The position numbers were made by a program, and so were the translations under genes. Under the pieces are notes generated by a model that saw nothing but the letters and a program-made list of their open reading frames with translations, was not told the DNA's origin and made no database searches. Shown here in pieces: positions 55,662 to 63,510 of a DNA stretch of 64,000 bases; the first letter of the stretch is position 1; each line of letters starts with the position of its first letter. The stretch is from CAYLUN01 sp964386865. Its GTDB lineage: Bacteria; Verrucomicrobiota; Kiritimatiellia; RFP12; UBA1067. The stretch spans positions 62,001 to 126,000 of the forward strand of contig CAYLUN010000002.1 of NCBI GenBank assembly GCA_964386865.1. Direction: 5' to 3'.

Positions 55662-55699
55662 AGGCTCCGGGCGAAGGCTCGGGGCCTTTCTGTTTTTCT
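55662..55699 (+). terminator. Intrinsic terminator after the small charged protein
   Basis: An 11-bp stem (AGGCTCCGGGC against GCTCGGGGCCT style pairing, with two G-U pairs) closed by a GAAG tetraloop at 55662-55687, followed by the T-rich tract TTCTGTTTTTCT. Confidence 0.85.
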
Positions 55700-55853
55700 C
55701 GGGGCGACGAACGGGCAAGACCTGCCACGCTCTGCCATAGAGTCGGTGCGCCTCCTCAACGCCGACACAGCGGCGGAGCTACAGGTCGGCTAACCTTGCG
55801 CCATCTAGCGCTGGCCAGTGAATCGACAATTGCTGGCAGCGCGCGAACCCCGC

Positions 55854-55882
55854 TTGTTAATTGTGCGTGTTCGCGCTACACT
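55854..55882 (+). promoter_or_regulatory. Candidate gltX promoter
   Basis: TTGTTA (55854-55859), 17-base spacer, TACACT (55877-55882), 43 bases before the gltX start. The 150 bases between the upstream terminator and this promoter hold nothing recognised. Confidence 0.6.
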
Positions 55883-55924
55883 CTTCACTATTTATTTTGC
55901 ACCCGTTAAGGAGGTTCACCCGAG

Positions 55925-57238
55925 ATGTCCGTCAGAGTCCGCTTCGCGCCCAGCCCCACCGGCAACGTCCACATCGGCAACATTCGCGCCGCCATCTTCA
56001 ACTGGCTGTTCGCGCGCCACGCGGGGGGCACGTTCCTGCTGCGCGTGGAGGACACGGACCGCGAACGCTCCACGGACGAGGCGATACGCACGCTGCTGGC
56101 CTGCATGGAGTGGCTGGGGCTCGACTTCGACGAGCCGGCCGTGTATCAGAGCCGGCAGTGCGCGCGGCACCTGGCGGTGGCCGACGAACTGGTCCGCAAA
56201 GGGCTGGCCTACAAGGACAACAAGGGCGGCGGCGGCGAGTGTGTGATCTTCCGCATGCCCAAGGAGGGGCGGCTGGAGTACACCGATCTGGTGAAGGGCA
56301 CGATCAAGAAAAAGGCGGAGGACACCCAGGACTTCGTGATCGTGCGCTCCGACGGCACGCCGGTTTTCCACCTTTCCAACGTGGTGGATGACATCGACAT
56401 GGCGATCACGCACGTGATCCGCGGCGACGACCACGTGGAGAACACCTTCAAGCATATCGAGCTGTTCAAGGCGATCGGCGCGCCGGTGCCGCTCTACGCG
56501 CACCTGCCGATGATCGTGAACAACCAGGGCAAGCCCTACTCCAAGCGCGACGGCGCGGCCTTTGTGGGCGAGTTCAAGGAGCAGGGGTATCTGTCCGAGG
56601 CGCTCTTCAACTTCCTGCTGCTGCTCGGCTGGGCGCCGGGCGACGACCGCGAGGTGCTGACGCGCGACGAGATGGTTCAGCTCTTCACGCTCGAGCACTG
56701 CAAATCGAGCCCGGCGCGCTTCGACAGCAAGAAGCTGGTGTGGATGAACGGCGAGTACATCCGGCGGCAGCCGCGCGAGGTGTTCGCGTCCGAGTTCGTC
56801 TCGCGCGTGCAGGCGGCGGGGCTTTCGACCGAGGGCGCCGACCTCGCGGGCGTCATGGACCAGATGCAGATCCGCACCAAGTTCTATTCTGAAATCCCGG
56901 CGTCGTGCGCCTACTTCTTCACGGACGGCTACGCGTTCGACCCCAAGGGCGTCGAGAAACGGCTGAAGGTTGAGGGCGTTCCGGCGCTGCTGGACGAGGT
57001 GGCCTCGACATACGCGGCGCTGCCGGTTTTCGATCTGCAGACCTCGCACGAGGTGCTGGCCGCGATGGGCGAGGCTCGCGGCACGGGGCTGGGCTCCATG
57101 GTGCACCCGGTGCGCGTGGCGGTCTCGGGGCTGACCGAGGGCCCGGGGCTCTTCGAGATGCTGGCGCTGCTGGGCCGCGACAAGGTGTGTGCGCGGCTGC
57201 GTGCGGTGGCGCAGAAATTGCGCGACGGGGCGCTGTAG
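55925..57238 (+). CDS. gltX: Glutamyl-tRNA synthetase
   Basis: Charges tRNA-Glu with glutamate, cytosolic class I synthetase, 437 residues (a little shorter than the usual 460-500). FAPSPTGNVHIGN is the HIGH motif, FLLRVEDTDRERS and VIRGDDHVENTFKHIELF are catalytic-domain signatures, and PYSKRDGA is the KMSKS-type loop. The C-terminal anticodon-binding domain is present from about residue 300. AAGGAGG upstream of the ATG (55910) is a strong ribosome binding site. It stands alone, with a promoter upstream and nothing close downstream. Confidence 0.95.
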   Translation: MSVRVRFAPSPTGNVHIGNIRAAIFNWLFARHAGGTFLLRVEDTDRERSTDEAIRTLLACMEWLGLDFDEPAVYQSRQCARHLAVADELVRKGLAYKDNKGGGGECVIFRMPKEGRLEYTDLVKGTIKKKAEDTQDFVIVRSDGTPVFHLSNVVDDIDMAITHVIRGDDHVENTFKHIELFKAIGAPVPLYAHLPMIVNNQGKPYSKRDGAAFVGEFKEQGYLSEALFNFLLLLGWAPGDDREVLTRDEMVQLFTLEHCKSSPARFDSKKLVWMNGEYIRRQPREVFASEFVSRVQAAGLSTEGADLAGVMDQMQIRTKFYSEIPASCAYFFTDGYAFDPKGVEKRLKVEGVPALLDEVASTYAALPVFDLQTSHEVLAAMGEARGTGLGSMVHPVRVAVSGLTEGPGLFEMLALLGRDKVCARLRAVAQKLRDGAL

Positions 57239-57458
57239 GGAAGACTGCGGAGGTCGAGCCTGAGGTGAGCCGCGCGGGTGACGGTCGAGAAGCGGCTCGG
57301 CACAGCCTCGCCCTCCAGGCCCTGGGATCGGTTTCCGCTTCTCCCAGCGTACCTCTGGCTGTAACCGATTGCGGCAACGATCGCAGAGAGCGCGAAGAAC
57401 AGTCAGTTCTGCGGGCTCGGCGTACACGGTGTTCTAATCTCACACAAGGAAACACGCC

Positions 57459-58238
57459 ATGAGCCGACCAATGATTCTTGCCTGCGCCTCATTGTTGAAC
57501 TCCGCTGCGGCCCTCGCCGCCGAACCGGAGCGGCGCGAGTGGACGGTGGGGGGCGTGACGCGCGAGGCGCTGGTGTGCGTGCCGACGCAGGCCAAGACGA
57601 GTGCGGTGCCCGTGCTCTTCGCCTTTCACGGGCACGGCGGAAACATGCGTGGCGCGGCGCGGTCGTTCGATTACCACACGCTCTGGCCCGAGGCGCTGGT
57701 GGTCTACATGCAGGGTCTGCCGACGCCGGGGCGGCTGACCGACCCGGAGGGCAAGCGGGCGGGTTGGCAGCACGCGTCCGGCGAGCAGGGGGACCGCGAC
57801 CTGAAGTTCTTCGACGCGGTGCTGGAGACGCTTCGCACGGAGCATAAGATCGACGAGAAACAGGTCTTCGCGACCGGCCACTCCAACGGCGGCGGCTTCA
57901 CTTACGTGCTGTGGTCGGCGCGGCCGCATGTGTTCGCCGCCTTCGCGCCATGCGCGGCGGCGGCGCTGAAGGTCGGGCTGCTCACGCCCAAGCCCGCGCT
58001 GCACCTCGCGGGCGAGCAGGACGGGCTCGTGAAGTTCGCGTGGCAGCAGGTGACCATCGAGGCCGTGCGCAAGCTCAACGGGTGCGCGGCCCAGGGGCGT
58101 CCGTGGGGGGCGAACGCCACGCTCTACGCATCCGCCTCGGGCACGCCGCTCGTCGCGCTCATCCATCCTGGCGGGCACGAGATTCCGAAGGGCGCGCCCG
58201 AGCAGATCGTGCGGTTTTTCAAGGAGCTGCCGCGCTGA
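57459..58238 (+). CDS. Secreted PHB-depolymerase/LpqC-like esterase
   Basis: A 259-residue alpha/beta hydrolase. A signal peptide (MILACASLLNSAAALAA) precedes the fold: FAFHGHGGN is the oxyanion-hole segment, GHSNGGG carries nucleophile Ser142, AGEQDGLV the acid Asp and HPGGHEIP the catalytic His. This is the family that includes feruloyl esterases and polyhydroxybutyrate depolymerases. In this polysaccharide-degrading context, deacetylation or feruloyl-ester cleavage is plausible. AAGGAAAC lies upstream of the ATG. Confidence 0.85.
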   Translation: MSRPMILACASLLNSAAALAAEPERREWTVGGVTREALVCVPTQAKTSAVPVLFAFHGHGGNMRGAARSFDYHTLWPEALVVYMQGLPTPGRLTDPEGKRAGWQHASGEQGDRDLKFFDAVLETLRTEHKIDEKQVFATGHSNGGGFTYVLWSARPHVFAAFAPCAAAALKVGLLTPKPALHLAGEQDGLVKFAWQQVTIEAVRKLNGCAAQGRPWGANATLYASASGTPLVALIHPGGHEIPKGAPEQIVRFFKELPR

Positions 58239-58277
58239 GGAACTTGCGCGTCACGCCTTGACAGCGGGAGCCCGCCT

Positions 58278-59492
58278 GTGAACAATAGGAACATGAAAAC
58301 GATGTGCATGGCGGTATGTGCGGCGCTGGCGTCGGCCGCAGGTCGGGCCGGCGACGCCTGGGTGTCTTTTCCTGAGCTGTCTGACGAGGCGTCTTATGCT
58401 CCGGTCGCGGGCGTCGAGGGCGCGAGCGGAGCCCTGCCCAAGGGGTGGCGCGACAATTCGAGCTGGTCCGGATCCGCGGTCAAGTACGCGTTCGGCAAGG
58501 ACGGGTCATCTGGCTACCTGCGCGCGGAGGTTTCGGGCGAAGGCATGTGTCAGCTCTTTAACCCCGCGATTCCGGCGCTCGACGGGCTGGGGTGCTTCAC
58601 GCTTGTCCTGAAGGGGCGGAGTGCGAGGGAGTCCGAGGTTATCGTGGGCGTGCGCGACATGGAGGGCGAGCACGAGTATGCCGTGATGGCGAAGCTCGCC
58701 CTGTCGCAAGTGTGGCGGGAGTACCGGGTGCCTGTGAGCGGCGGCCCGTCCGGCCAGAAGTCGGCCTTTTTCGTGGAGCTGTTCAGCCCGGGCGAGGCCG
58801 ACCTCGCGGCGGTGCGGCTGGAGCGGGTTCCCGCAGCGCGCTACGTGCCGTCGACCGCGCAGCCTGTGGCGCGCGAGGACGCGTGGTGGCAGGAGAGGCA
58901 CCGGGCGCTGGTCGCGGCGGCGGCGAAGGCGCAGCCCGAGTTCCTGCTGATGGGCGACTCGATCACGCAGCGCTGGGAGCAGAACGGGCGAGAGGCGTGG
59001 GCGCAGGGCCTGGCGACTATGAAGGCGGCGAACTTCGGGATCGACGGCGACGGCACAGAGCACCTGCTGTGGCGCATTCAGAACTCGGGGCTGGGTACGC
59101 GCTTCAAGCCGAAGCTGGTCGGGCTGCTGATCGGCATCAACAACATCGGGTCGGGGTCGTTGCCAAATGACGCGATCTTGGGGCTTGCGGCCTGCGTGAA
59201 GGCCGTGCGCGCGCAGTCGCCCGACTCGAAGGTCTTGATCTTGGGCGTCTTTCCGGCTGCGCAGAGCGGCGAGGACGGCGTGCGCAAGACGATCAAGACG
59301 GTGAACAAGGGGTACGCGGCGCTGGCGGACGACCGGAGTGTTTTCTACGCGGATATCGGGGCGTCGTTTCTCGAGAAGGACGGCTCGATCTCTGAAACCG
59401 TGATGGACGATTTCTTGCATCTCACGCCCAAGGGTTACGGCCTCTACGCGAAAGCGATCACGCCGATGCTTCAGCAACTGTTGGTGAGGTGA
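58278..59492 (+). CDS. Secreted SGNH/GDSL hydrolase with N-terminal carbohydrate-binding-like domain
   Basis: A 404-residue exported esterase. After a signal peptide (CMAVCAALASAAGRAG), residues ~30-195 form a beta-sandwich module (GYLRAEVSGEGMCQL, FTLVLKGRS). The SGNH domain follows: block I LMGDSITQRW with Ser228, block III IGINNIG, and block V DDFLHLT with Asp378 and His381. Similar enzymes deacetylate polysaccharides or platelet-activating-factor-like esters. The GTG at 58278 has GGGAG seven bases upstream; ATG 58293 is an alternative with poorer spacing. Confidence 0.87.
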   Translation: MNNRNMKTMCMAVCAALASAAGRAGDAWVSFPELSDEASYAPVAGVEGASGALPKGWRDNSSWSGSAVKYAFGKDGSSGYLRAEVSGEGMCQLFNPAIPALDGLGCFTLVLKGRSARESEVIVGVRDMEGEHEYAVMAKLALSQVWREYRVPVSGGPSGQKSAFFVELFSPGEADLAAVRLERVPAARYVPSTAQPVAREDAWWQERHRALVAAAAKAQPEFLLMGDSITQRWEQNGREAWAQGLATMKAANFGIDGDGTEHLLWRIQNSGLGTRFKPKLVGLLIGINNIGSGSLPNDAILGLAACVKAVRAQSPDSKVLILGVFPAAQSGEDGVRKTIKTVNKGYAALADDRSVFYADIGASFLEKDGSISETVMDDFLHLTPKGYGLYAKAITPMLQQLLVR

Positions 59493-59543
59493 ACGGGGCG
59501 CGTGTCACAGAGCGCTTGAACCAGACCGAACTAAGTGCTAATT

Positions 59544-59569
59544 TAAGTACTGAAATCAGTGACAACTTA
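59544..59569 (+). promoter_or_regulatory. Palindromic operator-like site upstream of the antitoxin
   Basis: ACTGA-AA-TCAGT (59549-59560) is a perfect 5-bp palindrome framed by TAAGT (59544) and ACTTA (59565), in an AT-rich leader 25 bases before the antitoxin start. Toxin-antitoxin operons are usually autoregulated at such sites. Confidence 0.5.
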
Positions 59570-59584
59570 TGGACGGAGAACGGT

Positions 59585-59836
59585 ATGAACATGCTGGCGG
59601 CGCAGGAGATCAAGCGGTGCGGGATTGGGGCCGTCGACGGGCTGATCGGCAGCGGGCCGGTGTTTGTCATTAAGAACAACCGGCCCCAGTATGTGGTCTT
59701 GCGCGAAGAGGACTATTCGGGTTTGTTGTCCGAGTTGGCGGAGGCCAGGCTTGCGGCGTCTGAGTCGGATCTTGCGGCGGGGCGCGTGCGGCGGGGCGCG
59801 TCGGCCAGGCTGATGAAAGAGCTGGCGGCGGAGTGA
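59585..59836 (+). CDS. Type II antitoxin, Phd/YefM-like
   Basis: An 83-residue protein. MNMLAAQEIKRCGIGAVDGL is the N-terminal DNA-binding/dimerisation half, GPVFVIKNNRPQYVVLREEDY is the hallmark Phd/YefM segment, and the charged C-terminal tail (ASESDLAAGRVRRGASARLM) is the toxin-binding part. It would neutralise the toxin encoded four bases downstream and repress its own operon. Confidence 0.88.
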   Translation: MNMLAAQEIKRCGIGAVDGLIGSGPVFVIKNNRPQYVVLREEDYSGLLSELAEARLAASESDLAAGRVRRGASARLMKELAAE

Positions 59837-59840
59837 CGGC

Positions 59841-60128
59841 ATGAAGCGGGCGGCCTACACGCTGGCTTGGACGGAAACGTTTGCGCGGACGGCGCGGAAG
59901 TTCCTGAAGCGGCACCCGGAGTTGGTGGCGGTGTTTCGCGATGCGCTGGAGACGTTGGAGCGCGAGCCCCAGGCGCCCAAGTTGAGGCTTCACGCGCTAT
60001 CAGGGAAGCACGCAGGGAAGCACGCTGTCCGTGTGAGCTATGCTTGCCGGCTCGTCCTGGTCTTGCGTCTTACGGAAGAGGAGATCGTCTTGCTTGATGT
60101 GGGGAGCCATGACGAGGTGTACGGGTAG
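59841..60128 (+). CDS. Type II toxin, RelE/YafQ-family mRNA interferase
   Basis: A 95-residue protein with the RelE/ParE fold. TFARTARKFLKRHPEL, LRLHALSGKHAGKHAVRVSYACRLVLVL and the terminal VGSHDEVYG match YafQ/YoeB-type interferases, with the last His as candidate catalytic residue. A perfect 12-bp tandem duplication (60002-60025) encodes GKHAGKHA. It probably cleaves mRNA on the ribosome when the antitoxin is lost. Confidence 0.87.
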   Translation: MKRAAYTLAWTETFARTARKFLKRHPELVAVFRDALETLEREPQAPKLRLHALSGKHAGKHAVRVSYACRLVLVLRLTEEEIVLLDVGSHDEVYG

Positions 60129-60153
60129 GGCAGGAGTCGAAAGGAGGCGAGTG

Positions 60154-60735
60154 ATGAAGGTAGTCGCGTTTAACGGGAGCCCGCGCAAGGAGGGAAACAC
60201 GGCGATGCTGCTCCGAAAGGTGCTGTCGCCGATCGCGCGGGCCGGGATTGACACGGAGCTGGTGCAGGTCGGCGGGCTGGCGATCCGCGGCTGTGCGGCC
60301 TGCTATCACTGCATGGAGGCGAAGGACAAGCGGTGCGTGATCAAGTCCGACATCGTGAACGCGTGCATCGAGAAAATGGTCGAAGCCGACGCCATCATCA
60401 TGGGGTCGCCCTCGTATTTCTCGGGCATGACGTCTGAATTGAAAGCGCTCGTCGACCGCGCGGGGCTGGTGGCTGTGGCCAACGACCGGATGTTCTCGCG
60501 CAAGGTCGGCGCGGCGGTGGCGGTGCACCGGCGCGGCGGCGCGGTCAACGTGGTGGATTCGATCAACCACATGTTCCTGATGTCGCGCATGATCGTGCCG
60601 GGCTCGACCTACTGGAACTTCGGCGTGGGGCTTGAGCCGGGCGACGTCGCGAACGACGAGGAGGCGACGCAGAACATGCACGACCTCGGCGAGACGATCG
60701 CGTGGCTGATCAAGAGCCTGCACAAAGAAGGCTGA
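60154..60735 (+). CDS. NADPH-dependent FMN reductase / flavodoxin-fold protein
   Basis: A 193-residue flavoprotein. FNGSPRKEGNT is the FMN-binding phosphate loop, GCAACYHCMEAKDKRCVIKSD is the cysteine-rich segment of iron-sulfur flavoprotein relatives (ISF family CxxCxxC pattern), and GSPSYFSGMTSELKALVDR is the flavin-binding strand-helix. Likely a flavin-dependent reductase or quinone reductase in the cytosol. AAGGAGG six bases before ATG 60154 sets the start. Its stop is two bases from the converging glycosidase gene's stop. Confidence 0.88.
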   Translation: MKVVAFNGSPRKEGNTAMLLRKVLSPIARAGIDTELVQVGGLAIRGCAACYHCMEAKDKRCVIKSDIVNACIEKMVEADAIIMGSPSYFSGMTSELKALVDRAGLVAVANDRMFSRKVGAAVAVHRRGGAVNVVDSINHMFLMSRMIVPGSTYWNFGVGLEPGDVANDEEATQNMHDLGETIAWLIKSLHKEG

Positions 60736-60737
60736 CA

Positions 60738-63374
60738 CTAGGGTTCGGCGAGGACGCGGTAGAAGCGCTGCCGCACCTGGAGGGGCGCTCCGCCCGTGAG
60801 CGTGCCGTCGTCGAGGAAGGCCATGGCTCCGCCGGTGCCGGGAACCGCCGCGCCCGCGTCCGACCAGCTCGCGAGGTCGTCGCTGTACTGGATCCGGTAG
60901 CGCCGGTCGGAGCGGCTCTCCCATTGCACCCGCACCGCCTGCAGCGCGGGCGCGGGGCTGAGGCCGGTGAGGGCGGGGCCGGGCTCGGCCCACTGAAGGC
61001 GCGTCAGCGAGAAAGGCGGGAGCGTGAGAGCCTGTGACGGCGCGAAGCCCGTCAGCGTCTGCGTGACCGTGGTGACGACGGCGTTGGACTCGTTGTTGTC
61101 CGTGATGGACGCGGAGGTGAGACGGGTGAGCGCTACCGTGCCCGTGGGGGCGTAGGGGCCTGTGAAGGTGACGTCGTGCGAGCCAGCGCGCTGGAGGTTG
61201 AAGACGAGCAGGGAGCGCTGGCCGCGGTCGCGGAAGGCGAAGCTTTGGAGGGCGTGAGCGCCGGTGTAGGAGACGCGGTTCATGTTGGTGACGCTCCAGG
61301 TCGGGTTATCGCCGCTGTGCGTGGTCTGGAGCAGGTCGCCCGCGAGGGATTCGTTCAGCAGGCGCTGCGCCTCGTAGTGGGGTCGCTTCCGGTCGGTCTT
61401 GCCCATGTCCAGCACCGCGCCCCAGAGCGCGACGGTTTTCGAGTCGCTGCGGGTGAAGCGGTTGCCGGGCAGCGAGAAGAAGAGCTGGTCGCGGCAGCCC
61501 AGCTCGCGCAGCATGACCAGCATGTGGTCGGCGACGGCGAGGGCCGCGCCGACCGAGGGCGTGAAGCTGTCGAGCGCGGACTGGGAGATGCCGCCCTCGG
61601 TGGTGTGCAGGTTGACCTCGTAGACGGAGAGCGGCACAGGGCGGCTGGAGGCCTGCAGGACGTTGAAGCTCTGGCGCATGAGGCCGGTGGTGGGCGAGGG
61701 GTTGAACGACCACCATTCCGGCTCGGCGAAGAGCGGGCCGAACAGCTCCTCGGTTGTGGCGTAGCTGTCGACGCGGCCCGCCATGTAGGGCGCCAGCGTG
61801 AGGCTGTCGTGCAGCGGCGAGGCGTTGTGGAGCTGCTGGTTCAGCGTCGGGTTGGCGTGCCAGCCGCCGAGCACGCAGTCGAACTGGGCCTGCGCGTGGT
61901 AGGGCGAGCCCTTGATGACGGCGAAGAGTTCGCTGGCGCGGTTTCCGCAGGGCACGGCCAGGCTGATGCAGCCCCCGCGGTAGGCGCTGTTGTTCCAGTT
62001 CTCGTTGCCGAACTCGAGGTGGATACGGGAGAAGGCGTCGGTCCAGGGCGCGGGGTGCCCGCGCCGCGCGCGGAGAATTCCGTAGGGCGTGTTCGTCGGG
62101 CCGCCGAGGTACTCCATCAGGTTCGCGACCTCTTGGGTCGAGTAGGAGGGCGGGATGCTGTACCAGGGCTCCGCTCCGATGTGTTCGCTCAGCGCGAGAA
62201 ACTCGTGGAGGCCGGGCATCATGTTGTTTTCCGTCGTGTTGTAGACCGAGTAGCCGCTGCGCGAGCGGGCGAAGACGGGGGCGAGTTCGTTGTCGAGCGA
62301 GTTGCCGAGATCCTGCCAGTTGACATAGCGGAGGATGCCGGGCTTAAGGCCGCGCAGGGCGTCGACGACGGCATCGCGGAACTCCGTGGGGTTGTCCGTT
62401 CGCGAGTCGGTCTGCCGCAGGCTCACGTCGTCCAGGAGCGCGGCGCTCTGGCTCACGGGCGAGAGCTCCACCGTCACGGTGCCCGAGATGTCGGCCGGCT
62501 CGGAAATCCGGTCTGGGAAGGCGAGCGTGATGTTTGTCCAGGCGGTGCCGAGCTGGATGGTTTGGCTCAGGTAGGGCGTGAGCGAGCCGCGGCGTACGGA
62601 GGCGAGCAGGCGGTTTGCGCCGCCCGCGCCCTTGGCCTTGAAGGCGAGGCGGAACTGGCCGTTCAGGCGGACGAAGCCGGAGAGCGTGTCGAAGCGGCCG
62701 CGTAGTGCGGCTTGCTGGCCGGACACGAGCGCGGTGAGGCGGACGCACTGCTGCCCCTCCGTATCGGGGGGGAGATCAGCCGTCTCGCTGGCGATGGTGC
62801 CGCCGCCGCTGTTGCCCAGCTCCCAGCTCGAGTAGGCCGCGCCGCCGCCGGTGCCGCCCACATCCGATTTGCGCAGGACGAGGTAGTCGCCCGAAGCGGG
62901 CACGCGCGCCGGGTCGCTGTCGCCGAACGCGTACGTGGTGCCCTGGGTGCTGCCGGTCGGGTCGTTGGGCGTGTTCACGCGGTTGGGCGCCAGTGAGTGG
63001 GTCACGGTGCCGCTGCGGCCCTTCGCGGCGGTGGAAGACCAGGCGACCTCGTAGGAGGCGCCGGCCCAGAACCCGCTGGGCCACTGGCCAAGCGGCTGGT
63101 CTTCTATGGCGCTGGAGGCGGTGGCATTGGTGCCGAGGCGCACGACTGAGCGGAAGAGCAGGCCTTCGAAACCCGGGTTGCGGAAGAGCAGCTCCTTCAT
63201 CATCTGCCCGGAGTCGTAATAGTTGTGCTGCGCGAGCCCGATGCCGAAGCGCCTGACGCCGGCCACTGCAACATTGGTTGAGACGTTGATGACCGTCGCG
63301 GCGGGAGCCTGAAGGGCGCAGAGTAGGATCACACTTGCAGCGCCCCATGCGTACCGTAGCTGGTTTCTGACCAT
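60738..63374 (-). CDS. Secreted alpha-L-arabinofuranosidase-like glycosidase (GH51/clan GH-A)
   Basis: An 878-residue exported protein. After a signal peptide (GAASVILLCALQAPAA), residues ~30-345 are beta-rich with a CBM-like module (GQFRLAFKAKGAGG, FPDRISEPADISG). A TIM barrel follows: acid/base Glu458 in LEFGNENWN and nucleophile candidate Glu586 in VYEVNLHT, the GH51/GH39-type arrangement. The C-terminal ~90 residues are a beta domain (RVQWESRSDRRYRIQYSDDL) similar to a PVC-type sorting or fibronectin-like module. ATG 63374 follows GGAGG. A good promoter with an operator-like repeat lies upstream. Confidence 0.78.
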   Translation of the reverse strand: MVRNQLRYAWGAASVILLCALQAPAATVINVSTNVAVAGVRRFGIGLAQHNYYDSGQMMKELLFRNPGFEGLLFRSVVRLGTNATASSAIEDQPLGQWPSGFWAGASYEVAWSSTAAKGRSGTVTHSLAPNRVNTPNDPTGSTQGTTYAFGDSDPARVPASGDYLVLRKSDVGGTGGGAAYSSWELGNSGGGTIASETADLPPDTEGQQCVRLTALVSGQQAALRGRFDTLSGFVRLNGQFRLAFKAKGAGGANRLLASVRRGSLTPYLSQTIQLGTAWTNITLAFPDRISEPADISGTVTVELSPVSQSAALLDDVSLRQTDSRTDNPTEFRDAVVDALRGLKPGILRYVNWQDLGNSLDNELAPVFARSRSGYSVYNTTENNMMPGLHEFLALSEHIGAEPWYSIPPSYSTQEVANLMEYLGGPTNTPYGILRARRGHPAPWTDAFSRIHLEFGNENWNNSAYRGGCISLAVPCGNRASELFAVIKGSPYHAQAQFDCVLGGWHANPTLNQQLHNASPLHDSLTLAPYMAGRVDSYATTEELFGPLFAEPEWWSFNPSPTTGLMRQSFNVLQASSRPVPLSVYEVNLHTTEGGISQSALDSFTPSVGAALAVADHMLVMLRELGCRDQLFFSLPGNRFTRSDSKTVALWGAVLDMGKTDRKRPHYEAQRLLNESLAGDLLQTTHSGDNPTWSVTNMNRVSYTGAHALQSFAFRDRGQRSLLVFNLQRAGSHDVTFTGPYAPTGTVALTRLTSASITDNNESNAVVTTVTQTLTGFAPSQALTLPPFSLTRLQWAEPGPALTGLSPAPALQAVRVQWESRSDRRYRIQYSDDLASWSDAGAAVPGTGGAMAFLDDGTLTGGAPLQVRQRFYRVLAEP

Positions 63375-63431
63375 CGACGCCTCCGCTGTTGCTGGGTGCG
63401 GTGCTTGCGAAACAAACGCATACACACCCAA

Positions 63432-63473
63432 ATAATCTAGTTAAATCGTACAGATTATCCGGGTGAGTGTCAA
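63432..63473 (-). promoter_or_regulatory. Promoter and operator for the GH51-like gene
   Basis: Minus strand: TTGACA (63473-63468), 17-base spacer, TACGAT (63450-63445), a near-consensus promoter. ATAATCT and AGATTAT (63432-63438 and 63452-63458) form a perfect 7-bp inverted repeat with a 13-base gap that brackets the -10 box, typical of a repressor site. Confidence 0.75.
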
Positions 63474-63510
63474 GGGGCCGTGGCCAGCAATTCTAATCAG
63501 GGGCAGGGGC

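Noticed and set aside
60002..60025. 12-bp tandem duplication (GKHAGKHA) as damage to the toxin
   Set aside because: Related toxins have GK-x-x-GK-type residues here, so it may be normal sequence; kept only as a note on the gene.
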